NCBI RefSeq assembly: GCF_011089895.1
Contig: NZ_JAANAT010000002.1
Coordinates: forward strand, 372,001 to 436,000
Length of the DNA: 64,000 nt
From: Mucilaginibacter inviolabilis
Lineage (GTDB): Bacteria; Bacteroidota; Bacteroidia; Sphingobacteriales; Sphingobacteriaceae
Direction of reading: 5' to 3'
Within the stretch, counting starts at the first letter, position 1. Each line of letters opens with the position of its first letter. Both the position numbers and the translations under genes were made by a program. The notes beneath the pieces are model-generated. The model had not been told where the DNA came from and did no database searches. It worked only from the letters and a program-made list of their open reading frames with translations. Of the stretch, positions 51,160 through 60,089 are shown piece by piece.

Positions 51160-51330
51160 GTGAGAATAGATGTGCGGATGTGAGAATAGATGTGCGAATG
51201 TGCAAATATGCAGATGTGCAAATGAAAAAATATATGTACAAATTATAGATGTGCAAATAAAATCATCTGCATATCCGCACATCCACGAATCATTTACACA
51301 TCCGCATATCTGCACATCAATTTTTAGTAA
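51160..51330. repeat. Low-complexity inverted element of ATGTGCAGATGTGCAAATG words
   Basis: On the left side many short words ATGTGCGGATGTG, ATGTGCGAATGTGC and ATGCAGATGTGC; on the right side complementary words CATCTGCATATCCGCACATCC and CATATCTGCACATC (each under 20 bases as written). The two halves fold on each other. It separates the first two signal peptidase genes. Confidence 0.65.
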
Positions 51331-51422
51331 CATATAGCTTACAAAACAGTCATAGGTAATAAAAAAATAAATACATACTTTTAAAAAGTCTGCGCATTTG
51401 AAATTTGCACATCAATTCATTT

Positions 51423-52568
51423 ATGAACTGGAAATTCTGGAAAAAAGATAAAAGCAAACCTAAAAAGAAAAAGAGTGCCTTGCGTGAATGGGGCGATGCT
51501 ATTATTTTCGCGGTAATTGCGGCTACGCTGATACGTACCCTCTTTATTGAGGCCTACGTTATCCCCAGCGGATCGATGGAAAGCTCCCTGCTCATTGGCG
51601 ATTATTTATTTGTAAGTAAGGTTAACTATGGTGCCCGCATGCCTATAACACCGGTGGCTATACCTTTTATGCACCACACTATCCCGTATACAACCAATGC
51701 AAAAGCCTACTGGGATGGTATACAGTTACCCTATTATCGTTTACCGGGTTTCAGCGATATTAAAAAAGGCGACATTGTGGTGTTTAACGCCCCCATAGAA
51801 GCCGACTCGCCGTATTACCGCCCGGTTGATAAACGCGAAAATATCATTAAACGTTGCCAGGGTACTCCCGGCGACACCCTGAGCCTGGTAAATGCACAGG
51901 TATATATCAATGGCAGGCCCGAAACTACCCCAGGCAAAGGCGAAATGGCCTACGTAGTAAAAACCGATGGCAGCCAGATAAATCCGCAATTGATCAACGA
52001 ACTCCATTTAACCGATATTGGTATTATTGATAGCACTACATTTAAAACCAATACGACGGTTGAATCGGCCAAAACATTAAGGGGCTATTCCAATATCAAA
52101 TCGGTTACGGCTGATATTGCGCCTAAAGGCATTGCCGATGATTTGAACCCTGTTTATCCGGCTAAATATCCACGTTATAAAAACACATCAAATTTTCCGC
52201 ATTATACCTGGAATGTTGATAATTTCGGCCCCATCATCATCCCTAAAAAAGGCTGGACAGTGAAGCTGGATAGTTTAACCTTTCCGGTTTATGGTAGGGC
52301 TATTGAAATTTATGAGCATAATAAAGTAAAAGTAGTTGGCCATGATATTTATATAAACGATAAAAAAGCCGATACTTACACTTTTAAACTCAACTACTAC
52401 TGGATGATGGGGGATAATCGCCATAACTCCGAAGATTCGCGTTACTGGGGATTTTTACCCGAAGACCATGTAGTAGGTAAGGCTTTATTTACCTGGCTAA
52501 GTGTGGATAGCACCGCCTCATTTGTAAATAAAATACGCTGGAACAGGTTGTTTAGAGGGATACATTGA
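51423..52568 (+). CDS. lepB: Signal peptidase I, copy 2 (short form)
   Basis: The ATG at 51423 gives NWKFWKKDKSKPKKKKSALREW; the frame extends to 51405. The DUF5684 part is absent; a short basic start replaces it. S51 (SGSMESS) and K143 (IIKRCQGTPGD) form the catalytic pair, and MGDNRHNSEDSR is kept. It is 381 residues long and resembles copy 3 more than copy 1 in the insert. All catalytic residues are kept, so it should be active. Confidence 0.94.
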   Translation: MNWKFWKKDKSKPKKKKSALREWGDAIIFAVIAATLIRTLFIEAYVIPSGSMESSLLIGDYLFVSKVNYGARMPITPVAIPFMHHTIPYTTNAKAYWDGIQLPYYRLPGFSDIKKGDIVVFNAPIEADSPYYRPVDKRENIIKRCQGTPGDTLSLVNAQVYINGRPETTPGKGEMAYVVKTDGSQINPQLINELHLTDIGIIDSTTFKTNTTVESAKTLRGYSNIKSVTADIAPKGIADDLNPVYPAKYPRYKNTSNFPHYTWNVDNFGPIIIPKKGWTVKLDSLTFPVYGRAIEIYEHNKVKVVGHDIYINDKKADTYTFKLNYYWMMGDNRHNSEDSRYWGFLPEDHVVGKALFTWLSVDSTASFVNKIRWNRLFRGIH

Positions 52569-52588
52569 GCGTGCTCATAAGGGAGGGT

Positions 52589-52664
52589 GTCACCCTGAGC
52601 TCCGTCGAAGGGTAGAGCGCAGAGGCCCTGCCCACCATGCTTCGGTGGAGCTCAGCATGACACC
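52589..52664. repeat. Dispersed inverted repeat, family B
   Basis: GTCACCCTGAGCTCCGTCG at the left and GAGCTCAGCATGACAC at the right, in reverse orientation to the copies at 36-38 kb. It lies between signal peptidase copies 2 and 3. Confidence 0.75.
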
Positions 52665-52710
52665 CTGTTAGAAATGACGTTATTAATAATTAGAATTTAA
52701 ATACAAAAAA

Positions 52711-54183
52711 GTGAACATTATACTTGCTATTATACTACTGGTTATACTGCCTTACGTAGGGTTATGGAAATTGTTTGAAAAAGCCGGCAGACCAGGCTGG
52801 GAAGGCATTGTGCCTTTATACAATATTTACGGCATGATTAAACTAAGCGGCAGGCCCGCCTGGTGGTTTATACTGGTGTTGGTTCCCGGATTGAACATAT
52901 TGGTAATGATTGGTCTCACCGTTGATTTTATCAAGTCGTTTGGTAAATTCAGCCTGCTCGACCATATTTTGGGCGTGGCTTTACCATTTATATTTTTACC
53001 TAAATGGGGTTTTGATAAGGATACCAAATACCTGGGGCAATCTGCCAGTCCGGAGTTTAGGGAAAAATATAAAATAGCCCTGAAAAAGACCGCTGCCCGC
53101 GAATGGGCGGATGCCATTATTTTCGCGGTGATAGCCGCCACGCTGATCCGTACGTTGTTTATTGAGGCTTATGTGATTCCGAGTGCTTCTATGGAAAGCT
53201 CGCTGTTAATTGGCGATTACCTGTTTGTAAGTAAAGTGAACTACGGAGCCCGCCTGCCTATGACGCCCGTAGCTTTCCCGTTTGCGCATCATACCATGCC
53301 GCTTATCAATACCAAGGCTTACTGGGATGGTATCGAACTGCCGTATTACCGTTTACCCGGTTTGAGCGATGTGAAAAAAGGCGACGTAGTAGTATTTAAC
53401 TATCCCATGGATGCCGATTCGCCATTATATCGCCCGGTTGATAAACGTGAAAACTATATTAAACGCTGTCAGGGTACCCCCGGTGATACACTGAGTGTAG
53501 TGAATGCGCAGGTGGTTATCAATGGCAAACCGGCCATTACACCTCCCCACGGCGAAATGAATTACCTGGTAAAATCAGATGGCAGCGAAATTAATCCGCA
53601 GTTAGTTAATGAGCTTCACCTGGAGGATATTGCACCGGGAATCAACAATACTTTTACTACCAATACCACCGTAGCATCAGCTAATGCATTAAGGGGGTAC
53701 TCTAACATTAAATCAGTTACACCTAATATATCTCCTGCCGGGGTTCCGGATCAGTTAAATGGTGATGTTTACCCGGTAAAATTCCCGAATTATAAGATTA
53801 CACCCAACTTCCCGAACTTTAAATGGAACGTAGATAATTACGGCCCCATCATTGTGCCCAAAAAAGGCTGGACAGTAAAATTGGATAGCTTAACCTTTCC
53901 GGTTTATGGCCGCGCTATTGAAATTTATGAGGGTAACAAGGTGCAGGTTGTAGGTAAGGATATCCTGATCAACGGGAAAAAGACGGATACCTACACTTTT
54001 AAACTGAACTATTACTTTATGATGGGTGATAATCGCCACAATTCCGAGGATTCACGTTTCTGGGGATTTGTACCCGAAGACCATATCGTGGGTAAGGCGC
54101 TGTTCATCTGGATGAGTATCGATGATAATGCCAGCTTCCTGAGCAAGATCAGGTGGAGCAGGTTGTTTAACATTATTCATTAA
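52711..54183 (+). CDS. lepB: Signal peptidase I, copy 3 (with DUF5684 N-terminus)
   Basis: The GTG at 52711 starts a 490-residue protein (NIILAIILLVILPYVGLWK). It has the DUF5684-like part (LFEKAGRPGWEGIVPLYNIY), S160 (SASMESS) and K251 (YIKRCQGTPGD), and MGDNRHNSEDSR. The insert is similar in length to copy 1. High identity with copy 2 in the protease core points to tandem duplication. A terminator-like hairpin follows. Confidence 0.94.
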   Translation: MNIILAIILLVILPYVGLWKLFEKAGRPGWEGIVPLYNIYGMIKLSGRPAWWFILVLVPGLNILVMIGLTVDFIKSFGKFSLLDHILGVALPFIFLPKWGFDKDTKYLGQSASPEFREKYKIALKKTAAREWADAIIFAVIAATLIRTLFIEAYVIPSASMESSLLIGDYLFVSKVNYGARLPMTPVAFPFAHHTMPLINTKAYWDGIELPYYRLPGLSDVKKGDVVVFNYPMDADSPLYRPVDKRENYIKRCQGTPGDTLSVVNAQVVINGKPAITPPHGEMNYLVKSDGSEINPQLVNELHLEDIAPGINNTFTTNTTVASANALRGYSNIKSVTPNISPAGVPDQLNGDVYPVKFPNYKITPNFPNFKWNVDNYGPIIVPKKGWTVKLDSLTFPVYGRAIEIYEGNKVQVVGKDILINGKKTDTYTFKLNYYFMMGDNRHNSEDSRFWGFVPEDHIVGKALFIWMSIDDNASFLSKIRWSRLFNIIH

Positions 54184-54223
54184 GCCCCTACCCCCCCCCC
54201 GAAAGGGGAATAAGAAATTACAT

Positions 54224-54256
54224 AGCCTGCCTGGTTTACCGGGTGGGCTTTTTTTG
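54224..54256 (+). terminator. Terminator after the signal peptidase group
   Basis: GCCTGCCTGG and CCGGGTGGGC form a stem with mismatches and a short TTTA loop, followed by TTTTTTTG. Confidence 0.7.
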
Positions 54257-54274
54257 TTTCTATTATTAAACGAG

Positions 54275-54583
54275 CGTCATTGCGAGGTGCGAAGACTCAC
54301 CCCGTCTGCGCTGCGCTGGACGACCCTCTCTTCGGCTTCGCCGGAAAGAGGGTGTGAAAAAAACATTTGTCATGCTGAACGCAGTGAAGCATCTGTTATG
54401 TGACTCTGTAGGGAAATAAAAAGAAAGTTGGGATAAGTGCGATTCCCTCCCAACGGGAGGGGCAGGGAGGGGTTTGTACAATGTATAGGCCTGCGCTGTT
54501 TATGAATTCGCTATCCCGAAATTAACACTGTATTTTTCGTGGTTGCCTCCGGCTTATATTCAGCTGAAAGCTGAAGCCATGGA
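54275..54583. repeat. Repeat-filled spacer: C, D and A half-copies
   Basis: A half family C arm (GTCATTGCGAGGTGCGAAG, 54275) runs straight into a family D block (54285-54353), followed by a half family A copy (54366-54394). Here different repeats have joined. The open frame 54266-54481 is made of these repeats. No gene seen. Confidence 0.65.
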
Positions 54584-55666
54584 CTATAATCCCTGCAATG
54601 GTTCTACACCAAAACGTTCGGCCAAAATATGCAGGTCGGTCACCACGGCATCAACCAGGGGTATGCCATGGGTGCCTCTACGATGTTCGGCCTCCAGTTC
54701 GGGCTCACCGGGGATGATGACCTTCTGGGTAGGGTCGACAGTAGCAGAAGTCTTGAACCGGGCTATCCAGTTATCCAGGTGGCTCTTAAACTCATCTACC
54801 GGGCGAAAACCATCCACCCGCATAGCACCCACAAAATGACCAATACCTTGCCCAACCGGGTTGGCCGGCGGATCCAGAAAAGCCACAAAAGGAGGCACCC
54901 AGGGCCCATAATTGGCACCAGACAGTACCGCCGACAAAATATCCACCGTAGCACTCAGCCCAAAGCCTTTATGACTGCCATGGTCGCGGTCGCCGCCCAA
55001 GGGTAACAGCGCACCGCCGGTTTTAAGGGCATGCGGATCGGTAGTATACTGGCCGTGTTGGTCCTGAATCCAGCCCTCAGGCACTTGCTTGCCTAATCGT
55101 TGGGCAATCTCGAGCTTGCCATTGGCCGCGGCCGAGGTTGCCAGATCAACCACTACGGGTGGGTAGTGCCCCGCCGGGAAGGCATAGCACATGGGGTTGG
55201 TACCTAGCAGGCGCTCGCTCGAAAAGGTTGGCGCCACCAGCGGACTAGCATTGGTCATGGCAAAACCGATCATATCTTTTTCAACCGCCATCAGGGCATG
55301 GTAACCGGCAATACCAAAGTGATTGGAGTTACGTACCGATACCCAGCCCGAACCATATAATTCGGCTTTTTTGATGGCTATCTGCATGGCAAAGGGAGCT
55401 ACTACGAGCCCCAGGCCCGCATCGCCGTCAACGGTGGCCGTGGTGGGTGTTTCGTGTACTATCCTAATGTTGGGTGTAGCATTGATTCGGTTTTTCTCCC
55501 AGAGGCGCACATAGCCGCTCAGGCGGGCCACGCCATGCGAGTCTATCCCCCGCAGATCGGAACGCAGCAAAACATCAGCGGCAAGTGTAGCATGTTCTGT
55601 ACTGCAGCCTATAGCTTTGAAAATATTTTCGGTAAAGGTGCGGAGGGTAGATGGGCTGATAAGCAT
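54584..55666 (-). CDS. Ldh-family NAD(P)-dependent oxidoreductase (YlbC/AllD type)
   Basis: The 360-residue protein has SDLRGIDSHGVARLSGY (substrate/catalytic His region), VSVRNSNHFGIAGYHA and LLGTNPMCYAFPAG. It belongs to the malate/L-lactate/ureidoglycolate dehydrogenase family, which is unrelated to classical MDH. The substrate is not decided by these motifs. No partner gene is adjacent. Confidence 0.93.
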   Translation of the reverse strand: MLISPSTLRTFTENIFKAIGCSTEHATLAADVLLRSDLRGIDSHGVARLSGYVRLWEKNRINATPNIRIVHETPTTATVDGDAGLGLVVAPFAMQIAIKKAELYGSGWVSVRNSNHFGIAGYHALMAVEKDMIGFAMTNASPLVAPTFSSERLLGTNPMCYAFPAGHYPPVVVDLATSAAANGKLEIAQRLGKQVPEGWIQDQHGQYTTDPHALKTGGALLPLGGDRDHGSHKGFGLSATVDILSAVLSGANYGPWVPPFVAFLDPPANPVGQGIGHFVGAMRVDGFRPVDEFKSHLDNWIARFKTSATVDPTQKVIIPGEPELEAEHRRGTHGIPLVDAVVTDLHILAERFGVEPLQGL

Positions 55667-55696
55667 GATGTATGTTGATTTCTAACAGTAAAAATG

Positions 55697-55827
55697 TGTC
55701 GTTGCGAGGTACGAAGCACCTAAAAAGCTTGTCATTCTGAGCGTAGCGAAGAATCTATTAGGCGATTAGATCCTTCGTTCCTCAGGATGACAAGTTGGAG
55801 ATACTTGCTTCGTACCTCGCAATGACG
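55697..55827. repeat. Nested repeats: family A inside family C
   Basis: Outer arms GTCGTTGCGAGGTACGAAGC (55698) and GCTTCGTACCTCGCAATGAC (ending 55826) enclose a complete family A copy (55729-55793: GTCATTCTGAGCGTAGCGAAG and its partner). The nesting shows one element inserted into another. Confidence 0.8.
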
Positions 55828-55853
55828 GATGGTTCTTGAACGTGATAAATATA

Positions 55854-56390
55854 TCAATTATCCAATCGCTTCAGCAACTCCAATCCCTGCGGCCATTCAC
55901 CAAAGCCCGATGCTAAATTAATATGACCGGCGTCGCCTATCTCTACCAACTCACTACCCCAGCTATTGGCAAATAAACGGGCGCGTTCGCTGCTTACATA
56001 ATAGTCGTTGCTGCTGGCTACAGTGATGCTCCTGAACGGTAGTTTGATCAATGGTACAGGCGTAAAACCAGTAGTGCCCGGGGGATAGGTATCGGCTTCG
56101 GTATCGCTTGGGGCTACCAGTAAAGCTCCTTTGATATTGATATTGTACTCCTTTGCCCAATAGGCTATAGTGGTACAGGCCAGACTATGACCAACCAGAA
56201 TTACATTTTGAGGATCATGTTGCTGTACATAGTTGTTGAGGGTAGTTATCCAGTCGCTGCAAACCGGGGTATCCCAGTCCTGCTCTTCGATACGGCCAAA
56301 GTTAAATTGCTTTTCCCAAAGCGATTGCCAGTGCGCCGGACCGGAGTTTCCCAGTCCCGGGTGGATAAGAATAGTTGAGTTAAAAGTCAT
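55854..56390 (-). CDS. Alpha/beta hydrolase, RBBP9/YdeN family
   Basis: The 178-residue hydrolase has the nucleophile motif GHSLAC (S69), acid D129 in VASSNDYYVS and H156 in GDAGHINLASG, all in the RBBP9/YdeN order. Members are small serine hydrolases with unknown natural substrates. The start at 56390 is supported by the beta strand TILIHPGLGNSGPAHWQ. No operon partner is evident. Confidence 0.9.
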   Translation of the reverse strand: MTFNSTILIHPGLGNSGPAHWQSLWEKQFNFGRIEEQDWDTPVCSDWITTLNNYVQQHDPQNVILVGHSLACTTIAYWAKEYNINIKGALLVAPSDTEADTYPPGTTGFTPVPLIKLPFRSITVASSNDYYVSSERARLFANSWGSELVEIGDAGHINLASGFGEWPQGLELLKRLDN

Positions 56391-56501
56391 TGTGTAATGT
56401 ATGCATTTGATAATTGTGAAAAATAATATCGAACACCGGATGTTGAATGATGAATTTCGAAATACTTCGATGTTTAGTACTCGAAATTCGATATTCTCGA
56501 T

Positions 56502-56954
56502 TTAACCGAGGGCCGGGGCTTCAGCTATTTCTTTGATCACCAGGTTGCGTTTTTCTAAAAGCCGGTACATATAGTTTTGCAGAAAAATAAGGTCGAACAC
56601 AGTACCATACGGTGACTCGTACCGAAAGATGTCTTTCATGAGCGTTTCCTCTTTTATCGCAAAAAAGTAATGCTCATGCCTGAAATTTTTGAAAGCTCCC
56701 TGAACCATTTCATCGGTAAAAAAGTTTGGGTACTGGAGCTCGGTGATTTTGGAGGTTAGCGTTTGCCAAATGCCAAAATGTTTGGCCCGCCAGGTAACCC
56801 ATTCGCCCAATTCAATTAAGCCACTGGTACGGCCTGCGATGGCGGTTTCGCCGGTATGCCGGGTTGAAGCCACATGTACATCGATGTTCCGGGCCAGATC
56901 GAAACATTTTTCGATTGGGGCATTGATATGGGTGGCTAATTCAATTATGGGCAT
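56502..56954 (-). CDS. SRPBCC-family (START-like) protein
   Basis: The 150-residue protein begins PIIELATHINAPIEKCFDLARNID, the typical ligand-binding START/Bet v1-like opening, and has FGIWQTLTSKITELQYP and FRHEHYFFAIKEET. Members bind small hydrophobic ligands or assist cyclisation; the function is unknown. The stretch just downstream (56391-56501) has loose inverted TTCGAAATA words and no gene. Confidence 0.85.
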   Translation of the reverse strand: MPIIELATHINAPIEKCFDLARNIDVHVASTRHTGETAIAGRTSGLIELGEWVTWRAKHFGIWQTLTSKITELQYPNFFTDEMVQGAFKNFRHEHYFFAIKEETLMKDIFRYESPYGTVFDLIFLQNYMYRLLEKRNLVIKEIAEAPALG

Positions 56955-57004
56955 GGGCTAAAAATACAAAACCCCCTCCTAAAAGGAGAGGGTTAAGGTG
57001 AGAT

Positions 57005-58441
57005 TTAAAACTCCGCATTTTTCGGGAACCTTGGGAAAGGGATCACATCGCGGATGTTACCCATGCCGGTTACAAACAGCACCAGGCGTTCAAAGCCCAG
57101 TCCGAAACCAGCGTGCGGGCAGGAGCCAAAACGACGTGTATCCAAGTACCACCAAAGTTCATCTTTGGGGATGCCCATTTCGTCCATGCGTTGTTCCAGC
57201 TTATCCAAACGCTCTTCACGCGCCGATCCGCCTATGATTTCGCCAATGCCCGGGAACAGGATATCCATAGCGCCAACGGTTTTGCCGTCGTCGTTCTGAC
57301 GCATGTAAAACGCCTTGATCTCTTTTGGATAATCGGTCAGGATCACTGGTTTTTTGAAATGCTTTTCAACCAGGTAACGCTCGTGTTCGCTTTGCAGGTC
57401 GGTTCCCCAGCCTTCGATCGGGTATTGGAACTTTTTCTTTTTGTTCGGGGTCGATTCCTTCAAAATTTCGATAGCCTCTGTATAAGTAAGGCGTTCAAAA
57501 TCATGAGTTAAACAAAATTGCAGTTTTTCGAGCAGGGTCATTTCTGAACGCTCGTTCTGTGGTTTTTGTTTTTCTTCCTCGGCCAGGCGCTGCGTTAAAA
57601 ACTCGATATCATCGGCATTTTTATCCAGGGCGTATTGGATCACGTATTTCAGCATGTCCTCGGCCAGGTCCATATTATCAGCCAGACTGTTAAAGGCAAC
57701 TTCAGGTTCAATCATCCAAAACTCGGCCAGGTGACGGGTGGTGTTGGAGTTTTCGGCACGGAAAGTTGGGCCAAAAGTATATACATCGCTCAGGGCCATA
57801 GCGCCAAGCTCACCTTCCAGTTGTCCGGATACGGTGAGGTTGGTAGGGCGGCCAAAAAAGTCCTGTTTAAAATCGATCTCGCCGGTATCTGTTTTCGGGA
57901 TGTTATCCAGATCGAAGTTGGTTACGTGGAAAGTTTCGCCTGCACCTTCCGCGTCAGATGCGGTGATCACCGGGGTATGCAGGTAAACGAAACCACGCTC
58001 CTGGAAAAACTGGTGTACCGCAAAAGCCAAACTGTTACGTAACCGGAATATCGCCCCAAAAGTACTGGTACGGAAACGCAGGTGGGCGTTCTCTCGCAAA
58101 AATTCCAGGCTATGTTTTTTAGGCTGGATAGGGTATTTTTCAGGATCGCTGTCGCCTAGTATTTCAATGTCCGTAGCTATAACTTCAACTGTTTGACCTT
58201 TGCCTTGCGAAGCAATTAACTTACCGGTAATGCTTAATGCAGCACCCACGGTAATGCGTTTTAATAATGCAGGATCAGTATTTTCGAAATCAACTACAAC
58301 TTGGATGTTATTATTGGTTGAGCCATCATTTAAAGCAATGAAACGATTGGAACGGAATGCACGCACCCATCCTTTTACAGTTACATCAATGTCGGTTTGC
58401 TGACTTTGCAGCAATGCTTTAATCTTTACTCGCTGACTCAT
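57005..58441 (-). CDS. asnS: Asparaginyl-tRNA synthetase
   Basis: The ATG at 58441 opens the OB-fold anticodon domain (QRVKIKALLQSQQTDIDVTV); the frame extends to 58474. The class II core has FRTSTFGAIFRLRNSLAFAVHQF, FRAENSNTTRHLAEFWMIEPE (motif 2) and GFGLGFERLVLFVTGM (motif 3). At 478 residues it is normal for AsnRS. It loads tRNA-Asn. A single gene. Confidence 0.96.
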   Translation of the reverse strand: MSQRVKIKALLQSQQTDIDVTVKGWVRAFRSNRFIALNDGSTNNNIQVVVDFENTDPALLKRITVGAALSITGKLIASQGKGQTVEVIATDIEILGDSDPEKYPIQPKKHSLEFLRENAHLRFRTSTFGAIFRLRNSLAFAVHQFFQERGFVYLHTPVITASDAEGAGETFHVTNFDLDNIPKTDTGEIDFKQDFFGRPTNLTVSGQLEGELGAMALSDVYTFGPTFRAENSNTTRHLAEFWMIEPEVAFNSLADNMDLAEDMLKYVIQYALDKNADDIEFLTQRLAEEEKQKPQNERSEMTLLEKLQFCLTHDFERLTYTEAIEILKESTPNKKKKFQYPIEGWGTDLQSEHERYLVEKHFKKPVILTDYPKEIKAFYMRQNDDGKTVGAMDILFPGIGEIIGGSAREERLDKLEQRMDEMGIPKDELWWYLDTRRFGSCPHAGFGLGFERLVLFVTGMGNIRDVIPFPRFPKNAEF

Positions 58442-58506
58442 ATAAATATATTTTTTAGAGTCGCAAAAATACAATTAATTATGTAACCAGATAGTGCACT
58501 TGAATG

Positions 58507-58998
58507 CTATTTTGATGACTGGGTAGCCTTATAAATACCATCTTTAAAACTGAGGGCAGCCGGGTAAGCGGGGGATAACGTATTGCCATAAGTTTGTTTA
58601 AAATACAATGAAAAGCTACCCTGGAAATTTTTTTCATCGGCTGATGTTGTTACGGTGAAAGTATTATCCTTTGATTTATCCAAAACAAAAGTGCTAACAA
58701 CCGCGTCCTGACCAACTGTGGTAAAGTAAGTTGCATCAACCAGGGTGTAGTTGTCTGCGCTGTTTCGTTTCAGGGTAAACGCTATATTTTCTTCACCAAT
58801 GTGCCCACGTAAAATAAGCGTATCGGTAACACCGGGTTTTATAACATCTATTTGTGAGGGTGCACGCCAGCTGGTCCCATCCTTTGTTGCCGATATCTGG
58901 TTGGTTACAACAGGCAATACGCAGCAATTGCGGTGTTTTTGGCACGATGTAGTTGCTAAGGCTAAGAATAACAATAGTATAAATGCAGGTGTTTTCAT
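58507..58998 (-). CDS. Uncharacterised lipoprotein, 163 residues
   Basis: It has a lipoprotein signal peptide with lipobox LATTSC (C19), two further Cys right after it (RNCCVLP), and a beta-rich domain (SATKDGTSWRAPSQ; TFTVTTSADEKNFQGSFSLYF). It resembles the DUF6252-type surface lipoproteins of this phylum, but I cannot be sure. Function unknown. Confidence 0.75.
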   Translation of the reverse strand: MKTPAFILLLFLALATTSCQKHRNCCVLPVVTNQISATKDGTSWRAPSQIDVIKPGVTDTLILRGHIGEENIAFTLKRNSADNYTLVDATYFTTVGQDAVVSTFVLDKSKDNTFTVTTSADEKNFQGSFSLYFKQTYGNTLSPAYPAALSFKDGIYKATQSSK

Positions 58999-59113
58999 AA
59001 TGCAGGTTTGGTTTTTTTAATATTACGACTAATTAAATGCTTTTGCTACAGCACCAACTTTAATATTTTATTGCAGCCTATTTCTTTAAATTTGTCCCTC
59101 ATCCATTACCCCT

Positions 59114-59974
59114 ATGAATCCCAAAGTAAGTCTTGCTATCGGTATTTTATGTATAGCCTTTTCGCCCATATTTGTAAAGCTTTGCGGGGCTCCGCCCATT
59201 ACAGCAGCTTTTTACCGGGTGTTTTTGGCCTGGCTGGTATTGGCTCCCTGGTGTTTCTGGAAGGTAAACCTTAAAATTGAAACTAAAGATCTGTTAACTG
59301 CTTTTCTTGGCGGACTTATCTTTGCTTCAGACATTGCTGTGTGGAATATTTCATTGGGGCATATTAGCGCCACTGTATCAACCTTGCTGGCTAACCTGGC
59401 CCCCGTTTGGGTGGGGCTCATCAGTTTTTTTATCCTTCGCAAAAAATCGGGAATGCTGTTTTGGGCGGGTACAGGTATAGCCATAGTAGGGATGGTCATT
59501 TTAGTGGGTTATCAAAATATATTGAATCTGCAGTTTAATATTGGTATCGTGCTGGCGCTACTGGCCAGTATGTTTTATTCCGTTTATATTGTAATAACCA
59601 ATAATATTTTACAGCGGATAGGCACGCTGTCGTTTATGTTTTATAATATGCTGGCGGCGAGTATTTTTCTGCTGATCATCAGTTGCTGGCAGGGCAATAA
59701 CCTGGTTAATTTCCCCTTAAATAGCTGGCTTTGTTTTTTGGGAATGAGCCTGCTTTGCCAGTTAACCGGCTGGATAACGATAAACTATTCGCTGCGATTT
59801 TTGGAAAGTACAAAAGTAGCCATAGCGCTTTTGGGGCAAACGGTAATTGCAGGGATTATAGCCGTGATTTTACTGCATGAAAGTTTGCAGCTGAAAGAAA
59901 TAATAGGCAGTGTAATTGTGCTTGTAGGCATAGCCGTTACTTTTTTAAAGCCGCGTTTGGTTAGTATCAAGTAG
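59114..59974 (+). CDS. EamA/DMT-family transporter
   Basis: The 286-residue membrane protein has ten helices in two EamA halves. The first starts KVSLAIGILCIAFSPIFVKL, with FYRVFLAWLVLAPW, and the second covers residues 140-282. It exports or imports metabolites or amino acids; the substrate cannot be told. The last codons and stop overlap the left arm of the intergenic inverted repeat at 59961. Confidence 0.88.
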   Translation: MNPKVSLAIGILCIAFSPIFVKLCGAPPITAAFYRVFLAWLVLAPWCFWKVNLKIETKDLLTAFLGGLIFASDIAVWNISLGHISATVSTLLANLAPVWVGLISFFILRKKSGMLFWAGTGIAIVGMVILVGYQNILNLQFNIGIVLALLASMFYSVYIVITNNILQRIGTLSFMFYNMLAASIFLLIISCWQGNNLVNFPLNSWLCFLGMSLLCQLTGWITINYSLRFLESTKVAIALLGQTVIAGIIAVILLHESLQLKEIIGSVIVLVGIAVTFLKPRLVSIK

Positions 59975-60057
59975 CTAGTATCAAGTATCAAGACAGCTTT
60001 ACAATTGAAAATAAATTTTTAAAATCTTGATACTTGATACTAGCTACTTGATACTAA
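59961..60057. repeat. Perfect 33-bp inverted repeat, GTATCAAGTA(GC)TAGTATCA type
   Basis: Arms 59961-59993 and 60025-60057 are exact reverse complements around a 31-base loop. The variable dinucleotide is GC. The left arm includes the last five codons of the EamA gene (VSIK stop) and the right arm ends 33 bases before dnaG. Confidence 0.95.
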
Positions 60058-60089
60058 AACCTCGATGACCTACCTTTGCATTTTAGCTC

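Noticed and set aside
54266..54481. 71-codon ORF on the minus strand
   Set aside because: It runs through fused family A, C and D repeats; no coding character.
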